Part shown: positions 24,010-36,999 of the stretch, piece after piece
Numbering within the stretch: position 1 is the stretch's first letter
How the letters are laid out: each line of letters opens with the position of its first letter
Assembly: GCA_964057225.1 (NCBI GenBank)
Contig: OZ059896.1
Coordinates: 1 to 64,000 of the forward strand
Direction: 5' to 3'
DNA: 64,000 nucleotides
Origin: Auanema rhodensis
Lineage: Eukaryota > Nematoda > Chromadorea > Rhabditida > Rhabditidae
The notes under the pieces: generated by a model
Seen by the model: only the letters and a program-made list of their open reading frames with translations
Databases searched by the model: none
What the model was told of the DNA's origin: nothing
Program-made: the position numbers and the translations under genes

Positions 24010-27000
24010 CTTTCACGTGAAGCGAGTTACATACCAAGTGCACATCACGTGTACATTTAATTAGCATAAATTAAAGTTCACGTAACTTTCAAAGTCATGG
24101 TTACCATGCACCAATATCAATAAAAATTTGTTTTTAGACTAATATGGACATGGGGAATCTAATTTTGAAAACCGCATCTCTTTATCATTCACGTGAAGCG
24201 AGTTACATACCAAGTGCACATCACGTGTACATTTAATTAGCATAAATTAAAGTTCACGTAAATTTCAAAGTCATGGTTACCATGCACCAATATCAATAAA
24301 AATTTGTTTTTAGACTAATATGGACATGGGGAATCTAATTTTGAAAACCGCATCTCTTTATCTTTCACGTGAAGCGAGTTACATACCAAGTGCACATCAC
24401 GTGTACATTTAATTAGCATAAATTAAAGTTCACGTAAATTTGAAAGTCATGGTTACCATGCACCAATGTCAATAAAAATTTGTTTTTAGACTAATATGGA
24501 CATGGGGAATCTAATTTTGCAAACCGCATCTCTTCATCTTTCACGTGAAGCGAGTTACATACCAAGTGCACATCACGTGTACATTTAATTAGCATAAATT
24601 AAAGTTCACGTAAATTTCAAAGTCATGGTTACCATGCACCAATATCAATAAAAATTTGTTTTTAGACTAATATGGACATGGGGAATCTAATTTTGAAAAC
24701 CGCATCTCTTTATCTTTCACGTGAAGCGAGTTACATACCAAGTGCACATCACGTGCACATTTAATTAGCATAAATTAAAGTTCACGTAAATTTCAAAGTC
24801 ATGGTTACCATGAACCAATATCAATAAAAATTTGTTTTTAGACTAATATGGACATGGGGAATCTAATTTTGAAAACCGCATCTCTTTATCTTTCACGTGA
24901 AGAGAGTTACATACCAAGTGCACATCACGTGTACATTTAATTAGCATAAATTAAAGTTCACGTAAATTTCAAAGTCATGGTTACCATGCACCAATATCAA
25001 TAAAAATTTGTTTTTAGACTAATATGGACATGGGGAATCTAATTTTGAAAACCACATCTCTTTATCTTTCACGTGAAGCGAGTTACATACCAAGTGCACA
25101 TCACGTGTACATTTAATTAGCATAAATTAAAGTTCACGTAAATTTCAAAGTCATGGTTACCATGCACCAATATCAATAAAAATTTGTTTTTAGACTAATA
25201 TGGACATGGGGAATCTAATTTTGAAAACCACATCTCTTTATCTTTCACGTGAAGCGAGTTACATACCAAGTGCACATCACGTGTACATTTAATTAGCATA
25301 AATTAAAGTTCACGTAAATTTCAAAGTCATGGTTACCATGCACCAATATCAATAAAAATTTGTTTTTAGACTAATATGGACATGGGGAATCTAATTTTGA
25401 AAACCGCATCTCTTTATCTTTCACGTGAAGCGAGTTACATACCAAGTGCACATCACGTGTACATTTAATTAGCATAAATTAAAGTTCACGTAAATTTCAA
25501 AGTCATGGTTACCATGCACCAATATCAATAAAAATTTGTTTTTAGACTAATATGGACATGGGGAATCTAATTTTGAAAACCGCATCTCTTTATCTTTCAC
25601 GTGAAGTGAGTTACATACCAAGTGCACATCACGTGTACATTTAATTAGCATTAATTAAAGTTCACGTAAATTTCAAAGTCATGGTTACCATGAACCAATA
25701 TCAATAAAAATTTGTTTTTAGACTAATATGGACATGGGGAATCTAATTTTAAAAACCGCATCTCTTTATCTTTCACGTGAAGCGAGTTACATACCAAGTG
25801 CACATCACGTGTACATTTAATTAGCATAAATTAAAGTTCACGTAACTTTCAAAGTCATGGTTACCATGCACCAATATCAATAAAAATTTGTTTTTAGACT
25901 AATATGGACATGGGGAATCTAATTTTGAAAACCGCATCTCTTTATCTTTCACGTGAAGCGAGTTACATACCAAGTGCACATCACGTGTACATTTAATTAG
26001 CATAAATTAAAGTTCACGTAAATTTCAAAGTCATGGTTACCATGCACCAATATCAATAAAAATTTGTTTTTAGACTAATATGGACATGGGGAATCTAATT
26101 TTGAAAACCGCATCTCTTTATCTTTCACGTGAAGCGAGTTACATACCAAGTGCACATCACGTGTACATTTAATTAGCATAAATTAAAGTTCACGTAAATT
26201 TCAAAGTCATGGTTACCATGCACCAATGTCAATAAAAATTTGTTTTTAGACTAATATGGACATGGGGAATCTAATTTTGCAAACCGCATCTCTTCATCTT
26301 TCACGTGAAGCGAGTTACATACCAAGTGCACATCACGTGTACATTCAATTAGCATAAATTAAAGTTCACGTAAATTTCAAAGTCATGGTTACCATGCACC
26401 AATATCAATAAAAATTTGTTTTTAGACTAATATGGACATGAGGAATCTAATTTTGAAAACCGCATCTCTTTATCTTTCACGTGAAGCGAGTTACATACCA
26501 AGTGCACATCACGTGTACATTTAATTAGCATAAATTAAAGTTCACGTAAATTTCAAAGTCATGGTTACCATGCACCAATATCAATAAAAATTTGTTTTTA
26601 GACTAATATGGACATGGGGAATCTAATTTTGAAAACCGCATCTCTTTATCTTTCACGTGAAGCGAGTTACATACCAAGTGCACATCACGTGTACATTTAA
26701 TTAGCATAAATTAAAGTTCACGTAAATTTCAAAGTCATGGTTACCATGCACCAATGTCAATAAAAATTTGTTTTTAGACTAATATGGACATGGGGAATCT
26801 AATTTTGCAAACCGCATCTCTTCATCTTTCACGTGAAGCGAGTTACATACCAAGTGCACATCACGTGTACATTCAATTAGCATAAATTAAAGTTCACGTA
26901 AATTTCAAAGTCATGGTTACCATGCACCAATATCAATAAAAATTTGTTTTTAGACTAATATGGACATGAGGAATCTAATTTTGAAAACCGCATCTCTTTA

Positions 27001-28230
27001 TCTTTCACGTGAAGCGAGTTACATACCAAGTGCACATCACGTGTACATTTAATTAGCATAAATTAAAGTTCACGTAAATTTCAAAGTCATGGTTACCATG
27101 CACCAATATCAATAAAAATTTGTTTTTAGACTAATATGGACATGGGGAATCTAATTTTGAAAACCGCATCTCTTTATCTTTCACGTGAAGCGAGTTACAT
27201 ACCAAGTGCACATCACGTGTACATTTAATTAGCATAAATTAAAGTTCACGTAAATTTCAAAGTCATGGTTACCATGCACCAATATCAATAAAAATTTGTT
27301 TTTAGACTAATATGGACATGGGGAATCTAATTTTGAAAACCGCATCTCTTTATCTTTCACGTGAAGCGAGTTACATACCAAGTGCACATCACGTGTACAT
27401 TTAATTAGCATTAATTAAAGTTCACGTAAATTCCAAAGTCATGGTTACCATGAACCAATATCAATAAAAATTTGTTTTTAGACTAATATGGACATGGGAA
27501 ATCTAATTTTGAAAACCGCATCTCTTTATCTTTCACGTGAAGCGAGTTACATACCAAGTGCACATCACGTGTACATTTAATTAACATAAATTAAAGTTCA
27601 CGTAAATTTCAAAGTCATGGTTACCATGAACCAATATCAATAAAAATTTGTTTTTAGACTAATATGGACATGGGGAATCTAATTTTGAAAACCGCATCTC
27701 TTTATCTTTCACGTGAAGCGAGTTACATACCAAGTGCACATCACGTGTACATTTAATTAGCATAAATTAAAGTTCACGTAAATTTCAAAGTCATGGTTAC
27801 CATGCACCAATATCAATAAAAATTTGTTTTTAGACTAATATGGACATGGGGAATCTAATTTTGAAAACCGCATCTCTTCATCTTTCACGTGAAGCGAGTT
27901 ACATACCAAGTGCACATCACGTGTACATTTAATTAGCATAAATTAAAGTTCACGTAAATTTCAAAGTCATGGTTACCATGCACCAATATCAATAAAAATT
28001 TGTTTTTAGACTAATATGGACATGGGGAATCTAATTTTGAAAACCGCATCTCTTTATCTTTCACGTGAAGCGAGTTACATACCAAGTGCACATCACGTGT
28101 ACATTTAATTAGCATAAATTAAAGTTCACGTAAATTTCAAAGTCATGGTTACCATGAACCAATATCAATAAAAATTTGTTTTTAGACTAATATGGACATG
28201 GGGAATCTAATTTTGAAAACCGCATCTCTT

Positions 28231-30692
28231 ATCTTTCACGTGAAGCGAGTTACATACCAAGTGCACATCACGTGTACATTTAATTAGCATAAATTAAAGT
28301 TCACGTAAATTTCAAAGTCATGGTTACCATGCACCAATATCAATAAAAATTTGTTTTTAGACTAATATGGACATGGGGAATCTAATTTTGAAAACCGCAT
28401 CTCTTTATCTTTCACGTGAAGCGAGTTACATACCAAGTGCACATCACGTGTACATTTAATTAGCATAAATTAAAGTTCACGTAAATTTCAAAGTCATGGT
28501 TACCATGAACCAATATCAATAAAAATTTGTTTTTAGACTAATATGGACATGGGGAATCTAATATTGAAAACCGCATCTCTTTATCTTTCACGTGAAGCGA
28601 GTTACATACCAAGTGCACATCACGTGTACATTTAATTAGCATAAATTAAAGTTCACGTAACTTTCAAAGTCATGGTTACCATGCACCAATATCAATAAAA
28701 ATTTGTTTTTAGACTAATATGGACATGGGGAATCTAATTTTGAAAACCGCATCTCTTTATCTTTCACGTGAAGCGAGTTACATACCAAGTGCACATCACG
28801 TGTACATTTAATTAGCATAAATTAAAGTTTACGTAAATTTCAAAGTCATGGTTACCATGCACCAATATCAATAAAAATTTGTTTTTAGACTAATATGGAC
28901 ATGGGGAATCTAATTTTGAAAACCGCATCTCTTTATCTTTCACGTGAAGCGAGTTACATACCAAGTGCACATCACGTGTACATTTAATTAGCATAAATTA
29001 AAGTTCACGTAAATTTCAAAGTCATGGTTACCATGAACCAATATCAATAAAAATTTGTTTTTAGACTAATATGGACATGGGGAATCTAATTTTGAAAACC
29101 GCATCTCTTTATCTTTCACGTGAAGCGAGTTACATACCAAGTGCACATCACGTGTACATTTAATTAGCATAAATTAAAGTTCACGTAAATTTCAAAGTCA
29201 TGGTTACCATGCACCAATATCAATAAAAATTTGTTTTTAGACTAATATGGACATGGGGAATCTAATTTTGAAAACCGCATCTCTTTATCTTTCACGTGAA
29301 GCGAGTTACATACCAAGTGCACATCACGTGTACATTTAATTAGCATAAATTAAAGTTCACGTAAATTTCAAAGTCATGGTTACCATGAACCAATATCAAT
29401 AAAAATTTGTTTTTAGACTAATATGGACATGGGGAATCTAATTTTGAAAACCGCATCTCTTATCTTTCACGTGAAGCGAGTTACATACCAAGTGCACATC
29501 ACGTGTACATTTAATTAGCATAAATTAAAGTTCACGTAAATTTCAAAGTCATGGTTACCATGCACCAATATCAATAAAAATTTGTTTTTAGACTAATATG
29601 GACATGGGGAATCTAATTTTGAAAACCGCATCTCTTTATCTTTCACGTGAAGCGAGTTACATACCAAGTGCACATCACGTGTACATTTAATTAGCATAAA
29701 TTAAAGTTCACGTAAATTTCAAAGTCATGGTTACCATGAACCAATATCAATAAAAATTTGTTTTTAGACTAATATGGACATGGGGAATCTAATATTGAAA
29801 ACCGCATCTCTTTATCTTTCACGTGAAGCGAGTTACATACCAAGTGCACATCACGTGTACATTTAATTAGCATAAATTAAAGTTCACGTAACTTTCAAAG
29901 TCATGGTTACCATGCACCAATATCAATAAAAATTTGTTTTTAGACTAATATGGACATGGGGAATCTAATTTTGAAAACCGCATCTCTTTATCTTTCACGT
30001 GAAGCGAGTTACATACCAAGTGCACATCACGTGTACATTTAATTAGCATAAATTAAAGTTCACGTAAATTTCAAAGTCATGGTTACCATGCACCAATATC
30101 AATAAAAATTTGTTTTTAGACTAATATGGACATGGGGAATCTAATTTTGAAAACCGCATCTCTTTATCTTTCACGTGAAGCGAGTTACATACCAAGTGCA
30201 CATCACGTGTACATTTAATTAGCATAAATTAAAGTTCACGTAAATTTCAAAGTCATGGTTACCATGAACCAATATCAATAAAAATTTGTTTTTAGACTAA
30301 TATGGACATGGGGAATCTAATTTTGAAAACCGCATCTCTTTATCTTTCACGTGAAGCGAGTTACATACCAAGTGCACATCACGTGTACATTTAATTAGCA
30401 TAAATTAAAGTTCACGTAAATTTCAAAGTCATGGTTACCATGCACCAATATCAATAAAAATTTGTTTTTAGACTAATATGGACATGGGGAATCTAATTTT
30501 GAAAACCGCATCTCTTTATCTTTCACGTGAAGCGAGTTACATACCAAGTGCACATCACGTGTACATTTAATTAGCATAAATTAAAGTTCACGTAAATTTC
30601 AAAGTCATGGTTACCATGCACCAATATCAATAAAAATTTGTTTTTAGACTAATATGGACATGGGGAATCTAATTTTGCAAACCGCATCTTTT
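28231..30692 (+). repeat. Seven-monomer (1231-bp) tandem repeat
   Basis: Two units, each opened by a T deletion (CTCTTATC) at about 28230 and 29461. They share t155a at 28560/29791 and a77c at about 28660/29891, all 1231 bp apart (7 x 176 - 1). The first unit has a private c70t (GTTTACG) near 28830. The same CTCTTATC variant at 10.6 and 12.6 kb shows a shared origin. Confidence 0.88.
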
Positions 30693-30969
30693 CATCTTTC
30701 ACGTGAAGCGAGTTACATACCAAGTGCACATCACGTGTACATTTAATTAGCATTAATTAAAGTTCACGTAAATTTCAAAGTCATGGTTACCATGAACCAA
30801 TATCAATAAAAATTTGTTTTTAGACTAATATGGACATGGGGAATCTAATTTTGAAAACCGCATCTCTTTATCTTTCACGTGAAGCGAGTTACATACCAAG
30901 TGCACATCACGTGTACATTTAATTAGCATAAATTAAAGTTCACGTAACTTTCAAAGTCATGGTTACCAT

Positions 30970-33580
30970 GCACCAATGTCAATAAAAATTTGTTTTTAGA
31001 CTAATATGGACATGGGGAATCTAATTTTGCAAACCGCATCTCTTCATCTTTCACGTGAAGCGAGTTACATACCAAGTGCACATCACGTGTACATTTAATT
31101 AGCATTAATTAAAGTTCACGTAAATTTCAAAGTCATGGTTACCATGAACCAATATCAATAAAATTTTGTTTTTAGACTAATATGGACATGGGGAATCTAA
31201 TATTGAAAACCGCATCTCTTTATCTTTCACGTGAAGCGAGTTACATACCAAGTGCACATCACGTGTACATTTAATTAGCATAAATTAAAGTTCACGTAAA
31301 TTTCAAAGTCATGGTTACCATGCACCAATATCAATAAAATTTTGTTTTTAGACTAATATGGACATGGGGAATCTAATTTTGCAAACCGCATCTCTTCATC
31401 TTTCACGTGAAGCGAGTTACATACCAAGTGCACATCACGTGTACATTTAATTAGCATTAATTAAAGTTCACGTAAATTTCAAAGTCATGGTTACCATGAA
31501 CCAATATCAATAAAAATTTGTTTTTAGACTAATATGGACATGGGGAATCTAATTTTGAAAACCGCATCTCTTTATCTTTCACGTGAAGCGAGTTACATAC
31601 CAAGTGCACATCACGTGTACATTTAATTAGCATAAATTAAAGTTCACGTAACTTTCAAAGTCATGGTTACCATGCACCAATATCAATAAAAATTTGTTTT
31701 TAGACTAATATGGACATGGGGAATCTAATTTTGAAAACCGCATCTCTTTATCTTTCACGTGAAGCGAGTTACATACCAAGTGCACATCACGTGTACATTT
31801 AATTAGCATAAATTAAAGTTCACGTAACTTTCAAAGTCATGGTTACCATGCACCAATATCAATAAAAATTTGTTTTTAGACTAATATGGACATGGGGAAT
31901 CTAATTTTGAAAACCGCATCTCTTTATCTTTCACGTGAAGCGAGTTACATACCAAGTGCACATCACGTGTACATTTAATTAGCATAAATTAAAGTTCACG
32001 TAAATTTCAAAGTCATGGTTACCATGCACCAATATCAATAAAAATTTGTTTTTAGACTAATATGGACATGGGGAATCTAATTTTGAAAACCGCATCTCTT
32101 TATCTTTCACGTGAAGCGAGTTACATACCAAGTGCACATCACGTGTACATTTAATTAGCATAAATTAAAGTTCACGTAAATTTCAAAGTCATGGTTACCA
32201 TGAACCAATATCAATAAAAATTTGTTTTTAGACTAATATGGACATGGGGAATCTAATTTTGAAAACCGCATCTCTTTATCTTTCACGTGAAGCGAGTTAC
32301 ACACCAAGTGCACATCACGTGTACATTTAATTAGCATAAATTAAAGTTCACGTAAATTTCAAAGTCATGGTTACCATGCACCAATATCAATAAAAATTTG
32401 TTTTTAGACTAATATGGACATGGGGAATCTAATTTTGAAAACCGCATCTCTTTATCTTTCACGTGAAGCGAGTTACATACCAAGTGCACATCACGTGTAC
32501 ATTTAATTAGCATAAATTAAAGTTCACGTAAATTTCAAAGTCATGGTTACCATGCACCAATATCAATAAAAATTTGTTTTTAGACTAATATGGACATGGG
32601 GAATCTAATTTTGCAAACCGCATCTCTTCATCTTTCACGTGAAGCGAGTTACATACCAAGTGCACATCACGTGTACATTTAATTAGCATTAATTAAAGTT
32701 CACGTAAATTTCAAAGTCATGGTTACCATGCACCAATATCAATAAAAATTTGTTTTTAGACTAATATGGACATGGGGAATCTAATTTTGCAAACCGCATC
32801 TCTTCATCTTTCACGTGAAGCGAGTTACATACCAAGTGCACATCACGTGTACATTTAATTAGCATTAATTAAAGTTCACGTAAATTTCAAAGTCATGGTT
32901 ACCATGAACCAATATCAATAAAATTTTGTTTTTAGACTAATATGGACATGGGGAATCTAATATTGAAAACCGCATCTCTTTATCTTTCACGTGAAGCGAG
33001 TTACATACCAAGTGCACATCACGTGTACATTTAATTAGCATAAATTAAAGTTCACGTAAATTTCAAAGTCATGGTTACCATGCACCAATATCAATAAAAA
33101 TTTGTTTTTAGACTAATATGGACATGGGGAATCTAATTTTGCAAACCGCATCTCTTCATCTTTCACGTGAAGCGAGTTACATACCAAGTGCACATCACGT
33201 GTACATTTAATTAGCATTAATTAAAGTTCACGTAAATTTCAAAGTCATGGTTACCATGAACCAATATCAATAAAAATTTGTTTTTAGACTAATATGGACA
33301 TGGGGAATCTAATTTTGAAAACCGCATCTCTTTATCTTTCACGTGAAGCGAGTTACATACCAAGTGCACATCACGTGTACATTTAATTAGCATAAATTAA
33401 AGTTCACGTAACTTTCAAAGTCATGGTTACCATGCACCAATATCAATAAAAATTTGTTTTTAGACTAATATGGACATGGGGAATCTAATTTTGAAAACCG
33501 CATCTCTTTATCTTTCACGTGAAGCGAGTTACATACCAAGTGCACATCACGTGTACATTTAATTAGCATAAATTAAAGTT
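30970..33580 (+). repeat. Ten-monomer-spaced (1760-bp) duplicated segment
   Basis: Markers in 31029-31820 recur 1760 bp later at 32789-33580: a159c at about 31029/32789 and 31381/33141, a117t at about 31163/32923, t155a near 31203/32963, and a77c near 31651/33411. Before 31029 and after 31820 the two diverge. One second-site a117t near 31339 has no partner at 33099. Note that a117t occurs here without a110g, the combination seen in domain III. Confidence 0.82.
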
Positions 33581-33687
33581 CACGTAAATTTGAAAGTCAT
33601 GGTTACCATGCACCAATATCAATAAAAATTTGTTTTTAGACTAATATGGACATGGGGAATCTAATTTTGAAAACCGCATCTCTTTAT

Positions 33688-34039
33688 CTTTCACGTGAAG
33701 CGAGTTACATACCAAGTGCACATGACGTGTACATTTAATTAGCATAAATTAAAGTTCACGTAAATTTCAAAGTCATGGTTACCATGCACCAATGTCAATA
33801 AAAATTTGTTTTTAGACTAATATGGACATGGGGAATCTAATTTTGCAAACCGCATCTCTTCATCTTTCACGTGAAGCGAGTTACATACCAAGTGCACATC
33901 ACGTGTACATTCAATTAGCATAAATTAAAGTTCACGTAAATTTCAAAGTCATGGTTACCATGAACCAATATCAATAAAAATTTGTTGTTAGACTAATGTG
34001 GACATGGGGAATCTAATATTGAAAACCGCATCTCTTTAT
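33688..34039 (+). repeat. c37g cassette, copy 1
   Basis: Two monomers. The first has c37g (CATGACGTG), a107g, a159c and t174c; the second has t49c (ACATTCAATT). The c37g change shortens the CDEI-like ATCACGTG to ATGACGTG but leaves the ACGT core. In this copy the second monomer also carries private changes near 33987-34000 (GTTGTTAG, AATGTGG). Confidence 0.88.
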
Positions 34040-34567
34040 CTTTCACGTGAAGCGAGTTACATACCAAGTGCACATCACGTGTACATTTAATTAGCATAAA
34101 TTAAAGTTCACGTAAATTTCAAAGTCATGGTTACCATGCACCAATATCAATAAAAATTTGTTTTTAGACTAATATGGACATGGGGAATCTAATTTTGCAA
34201 ACCGCATCTCTTCATCTTTCACGTGAAGCGAGTTACATACCAAGTGCACATCACGTGTACATTTAATTAGCATTAATTAAAGTTCACGTAAATTTCAAAG
34301 TCATGGTTACCATGAACCAATATCAATAAAAATTTGTTTTTAGACTAATATGGACATGGGGAATCTAATTTTGAAAACCGCATCTCTTTATCTTTCACGT
34401 GAAGCGAGTTACATACCAAGTGCACATCACGTGTACATTTAATTAGCATAAATTAAAGTTCACGTAAATTTGAAAGTCATGGTTACCATGCACCAATATC
34501 AATAAAAATTTGTTTTTAGACTAATATGGACATGGGGAATCTAATTTTGAAAACCGCATCTCTTTAT

Positions 34568-34919
34568 CTTTCACGTGAAGCGAGTTACATACCAAGTGCA
34601 CATGACGTGTACATTTAATTAGCATAAATTAAAGTTCACGTAAATTTCAAAGTCATGGTTACCATGCACCAATGTCAATAAAAATTTGTTTTTAGACTAA
34701 TATGGACATGGGGAATCTAATTTTGCAAACCGCATCTCTTCATCTTTCACGTGAAACGAGTTACATACCAAGTGCACATCACGTGTACATTCAATTAGCA
34801 TAAATTAAAGTTCACGTAAATTTCAAAGTCATGGTTACCATGCACCAATATCAATAAAAATTTGTTTTTAGACTAATATGGACATGGGGAATCTAATTTT
34901 GAAAACCGCATCTCTTTAT
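34568..34919 (+). repeat. c37g cassette, copy 2
   Basis: Same two-monomer variant set, 880 bp (five monomers) after copy 1. Its second monomer has a private g13a (GAAACGAG) near 34756. The c81g monomer two positions upstream is shared with copy 1. Confidence 0.88.
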
Positions 34920-35099
34920 CTTTCACGTGAAGCGAGTTACATACCAAGTGCACATCACGTGTACATTTAATTAGCATAAATTAAAGTTCACGTAAATTTC
35001 AAAGTCATGGTTACCATGAACCAATATCAATAAAAATTTGTTTTTAGACTAATATGGACATGGGGAATCTAATTTTGAAAACCGCATCTCTTTATCTTT

Positions 35100-36840
35100 C
35101 ACGTGAAGAGAGTTACATACCAAGTGCACATCACGTGTACATTTAATTAGCATAAATTAAAGTTCACGTAAATTTCAAAGTCATGGTTAGCATGCACCAA
35201 TATCAATAAAAATTTGTTTTTAGACTAATATGGACATGGGGAATCTAATTTTGAAAACCGCATCTCTTTATCTTTCACGTGAAGCGAGTTACATACCAAG
35301 TGCACATCACGTGTACATTTAATTAGCATAAATTAAAGTTCACGTAAATTTCAAAGTCATGGTTACCATGCACCAATATCAATAAAAATTTGTTTTTAGA
35401 CTAATATGGACATGGGGAATCTAATTTTGAAAACCGCATCTCTTTATCTTTCACGTGAAGCGAGTTACATACCAAGTGCACATCACGTGTACATTTAATT
35501 AGCATTAATTAAAGTTCACGTAAATTTCAAAGTCATGGTTACCATGAACCAATATCAATAAAAATTTGTTTTTAGACTAATATGGACATGGGAAATCTAA
35601 TTTTGAAAACCGCATCTCTTTATCTTTCACGTGAAGCGAGTTACATACCAAGTGCACATCACGTGTACATTTAATTAACATAAATTAAAGTTCACGTAAA
35701 TTTCAAAGTCATGGTTACCATGAACCAATATCAATAAAAATTTGTTTTTAGACTAATATGGACATGGGGAATCTAATTTTGAAAACCGCATCTCTTTATC
35801 TTTCACGTGAAGCGAGTTACATACCAAGTGCACATCACGTGTACATTTAATTAGCATAAATTAAAGTTCACGTAACTTTCAAAGTCATGGTTACCATGCA
35901 CCAATATCAATAAAAATTTGTTTTTAGACTAATATGGACATGGGGAATCTAATTTTGAAAACCGCATCTCTTTATCTTTCACGTGAAGCGAGTTACATAC
36001 CAAGTGCACATCACGTGTACATTTAATTAGCATAAATTAAAGTTCACGTAAATTTGAAAGTCATGGTTACCATGCACCAATATCAATAAAAATTTGTTTT
36101 TAGACTAATATGGACATGGGGAATCTAATTTTGAAAACCGCATCTCTTTATCTTTCACGTGAAGCGAGTTACATACCAAGTGCACATGACGTGTACATTT
36201 AATTAGCATAAATTAAAGTTCACGTAAATTTCAAAGTCATGGTTACCATGCACCAATGTCAATAAAAATTTGTTTTTAGACTAATATGGACATGGGGAAT
36301 CTAATTTTGCAAACCGCATCTCTTCATCTTTCACGTGAAGCGAGTTACATACCAAGTGCACATCACGTGTACATTCAATTAGCATAAATTAAAGTTCACG
36401 TAAATTTCAAAGTCATGGTTACCATGCACCAATATCAATAAAAATTTGTTTTTAGACTAATATGGACATGGGGAATCTAATTTTGACAACCGCATCTCTT
36501 TATCTTTCACGTGAAGCGAGTTACATACTAAGTGCACATCACGTGTACATTTAATTAGCATAAATTAAAGTTCACGTAAATTTCAAAGTCATGGTTACCA
36601 TGAACCAATATCAATAAAAATTTGTTTTTAGACTAATATGGACATGGGGAATCTAATTTTGAAAACCGCATCTCTTTATCTTTCACGTGAAGAGAGTTAC
36701 ATACCAAGTGCACATCACGTGTACATTTAATTAGCATAAATTAAAGTTCACGTAAATTTCAAAGTCATGGTTAGCATGCACCAATATCAATAAAAATTTG
36801 TTTTTAGACTAATATGGACATGGGGAATCTATTTTTGAAA
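35100..36840 (+). repeat. Nine-monomer (1584-bp) duplication marked by c14a and TTAGCATG
   Basis: c14a (GAAGAGAG) at 35105 and 36689, each followed in the same monomer by GTTAGCATG in place of GTTACCATG, 1584 bp apart. The change breaks the hyphenated palindrome. A third GTTAGCATG occurs near 41877 without c14a, which implies exchange inside the monomer. The spacing equals that between the c37g cassettes at 34568 and 36152, so both belong to one duplication. Confidence 0.87.
36152..36503 (+). repeat. c37g cassette, copy 3
   Basis: Same variant set, 1584 bp (nine monomers) after copy 2, together with the upstream c81g monomer. Its second monomer ends with a160c (GACAACC), and the next has c26t, a pair otherwise known from 11.2 and 13.1 kb. 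Confidence 0.88.
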
Positions 36841-36999
36841 ACCGCATCTCTTTATCTTTCACGTGAAGCGAGTTACATACCAAGTGCACATCACGTGTAC
36901 ATTTAATTAGCATAAATTAAAGTTCACGTAAATTTCAAAGTCATGGTTACCATGCACCAATATCAATAAAAATTTGTTTTTAGACTAATATGGACATGG

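Larger units (their letters stand above)
21504..25597 (+). repeat. 13-monomer (2309-bp) tandem duplication
   Basis: Markers following long monomer 11 recur 2309 bp later after long monomer 12: TCATTCACG, c81g + a107g + a159c, t43c (CACGTGCACA) and c14a. The unit length is 13 x 176 + 21. Copy A has only one such unit, so the expansion is specific to copy B. The boundaries are approximate because the 22.7-23.8 kb stretch is mosaic. Confidence 0.8.
16865..28300 (+). repeat. Copy B of the >10-kb intra-array duplication
   Basis: Counterpart of 1 to about 10,700. It differs from copy A by a 2309-bp tandem duplication (13 monomers including one long one; long monomers 11 and 12), by a 528-bp triplet repeat at about 22.44-23.27 kb, and by lacking the 1584-bp nine-monomer duplication present in copy A at 5.7-8.7 kb. 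Counting from the shared marker at 4639/23813, copies A and B keep an offset of 19,174 to about 7,054; after copy A's extra 1584 bp the offset is 17,590. This copy carries its own point changes, for example c14t near 25607. Confidence 0.85.
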
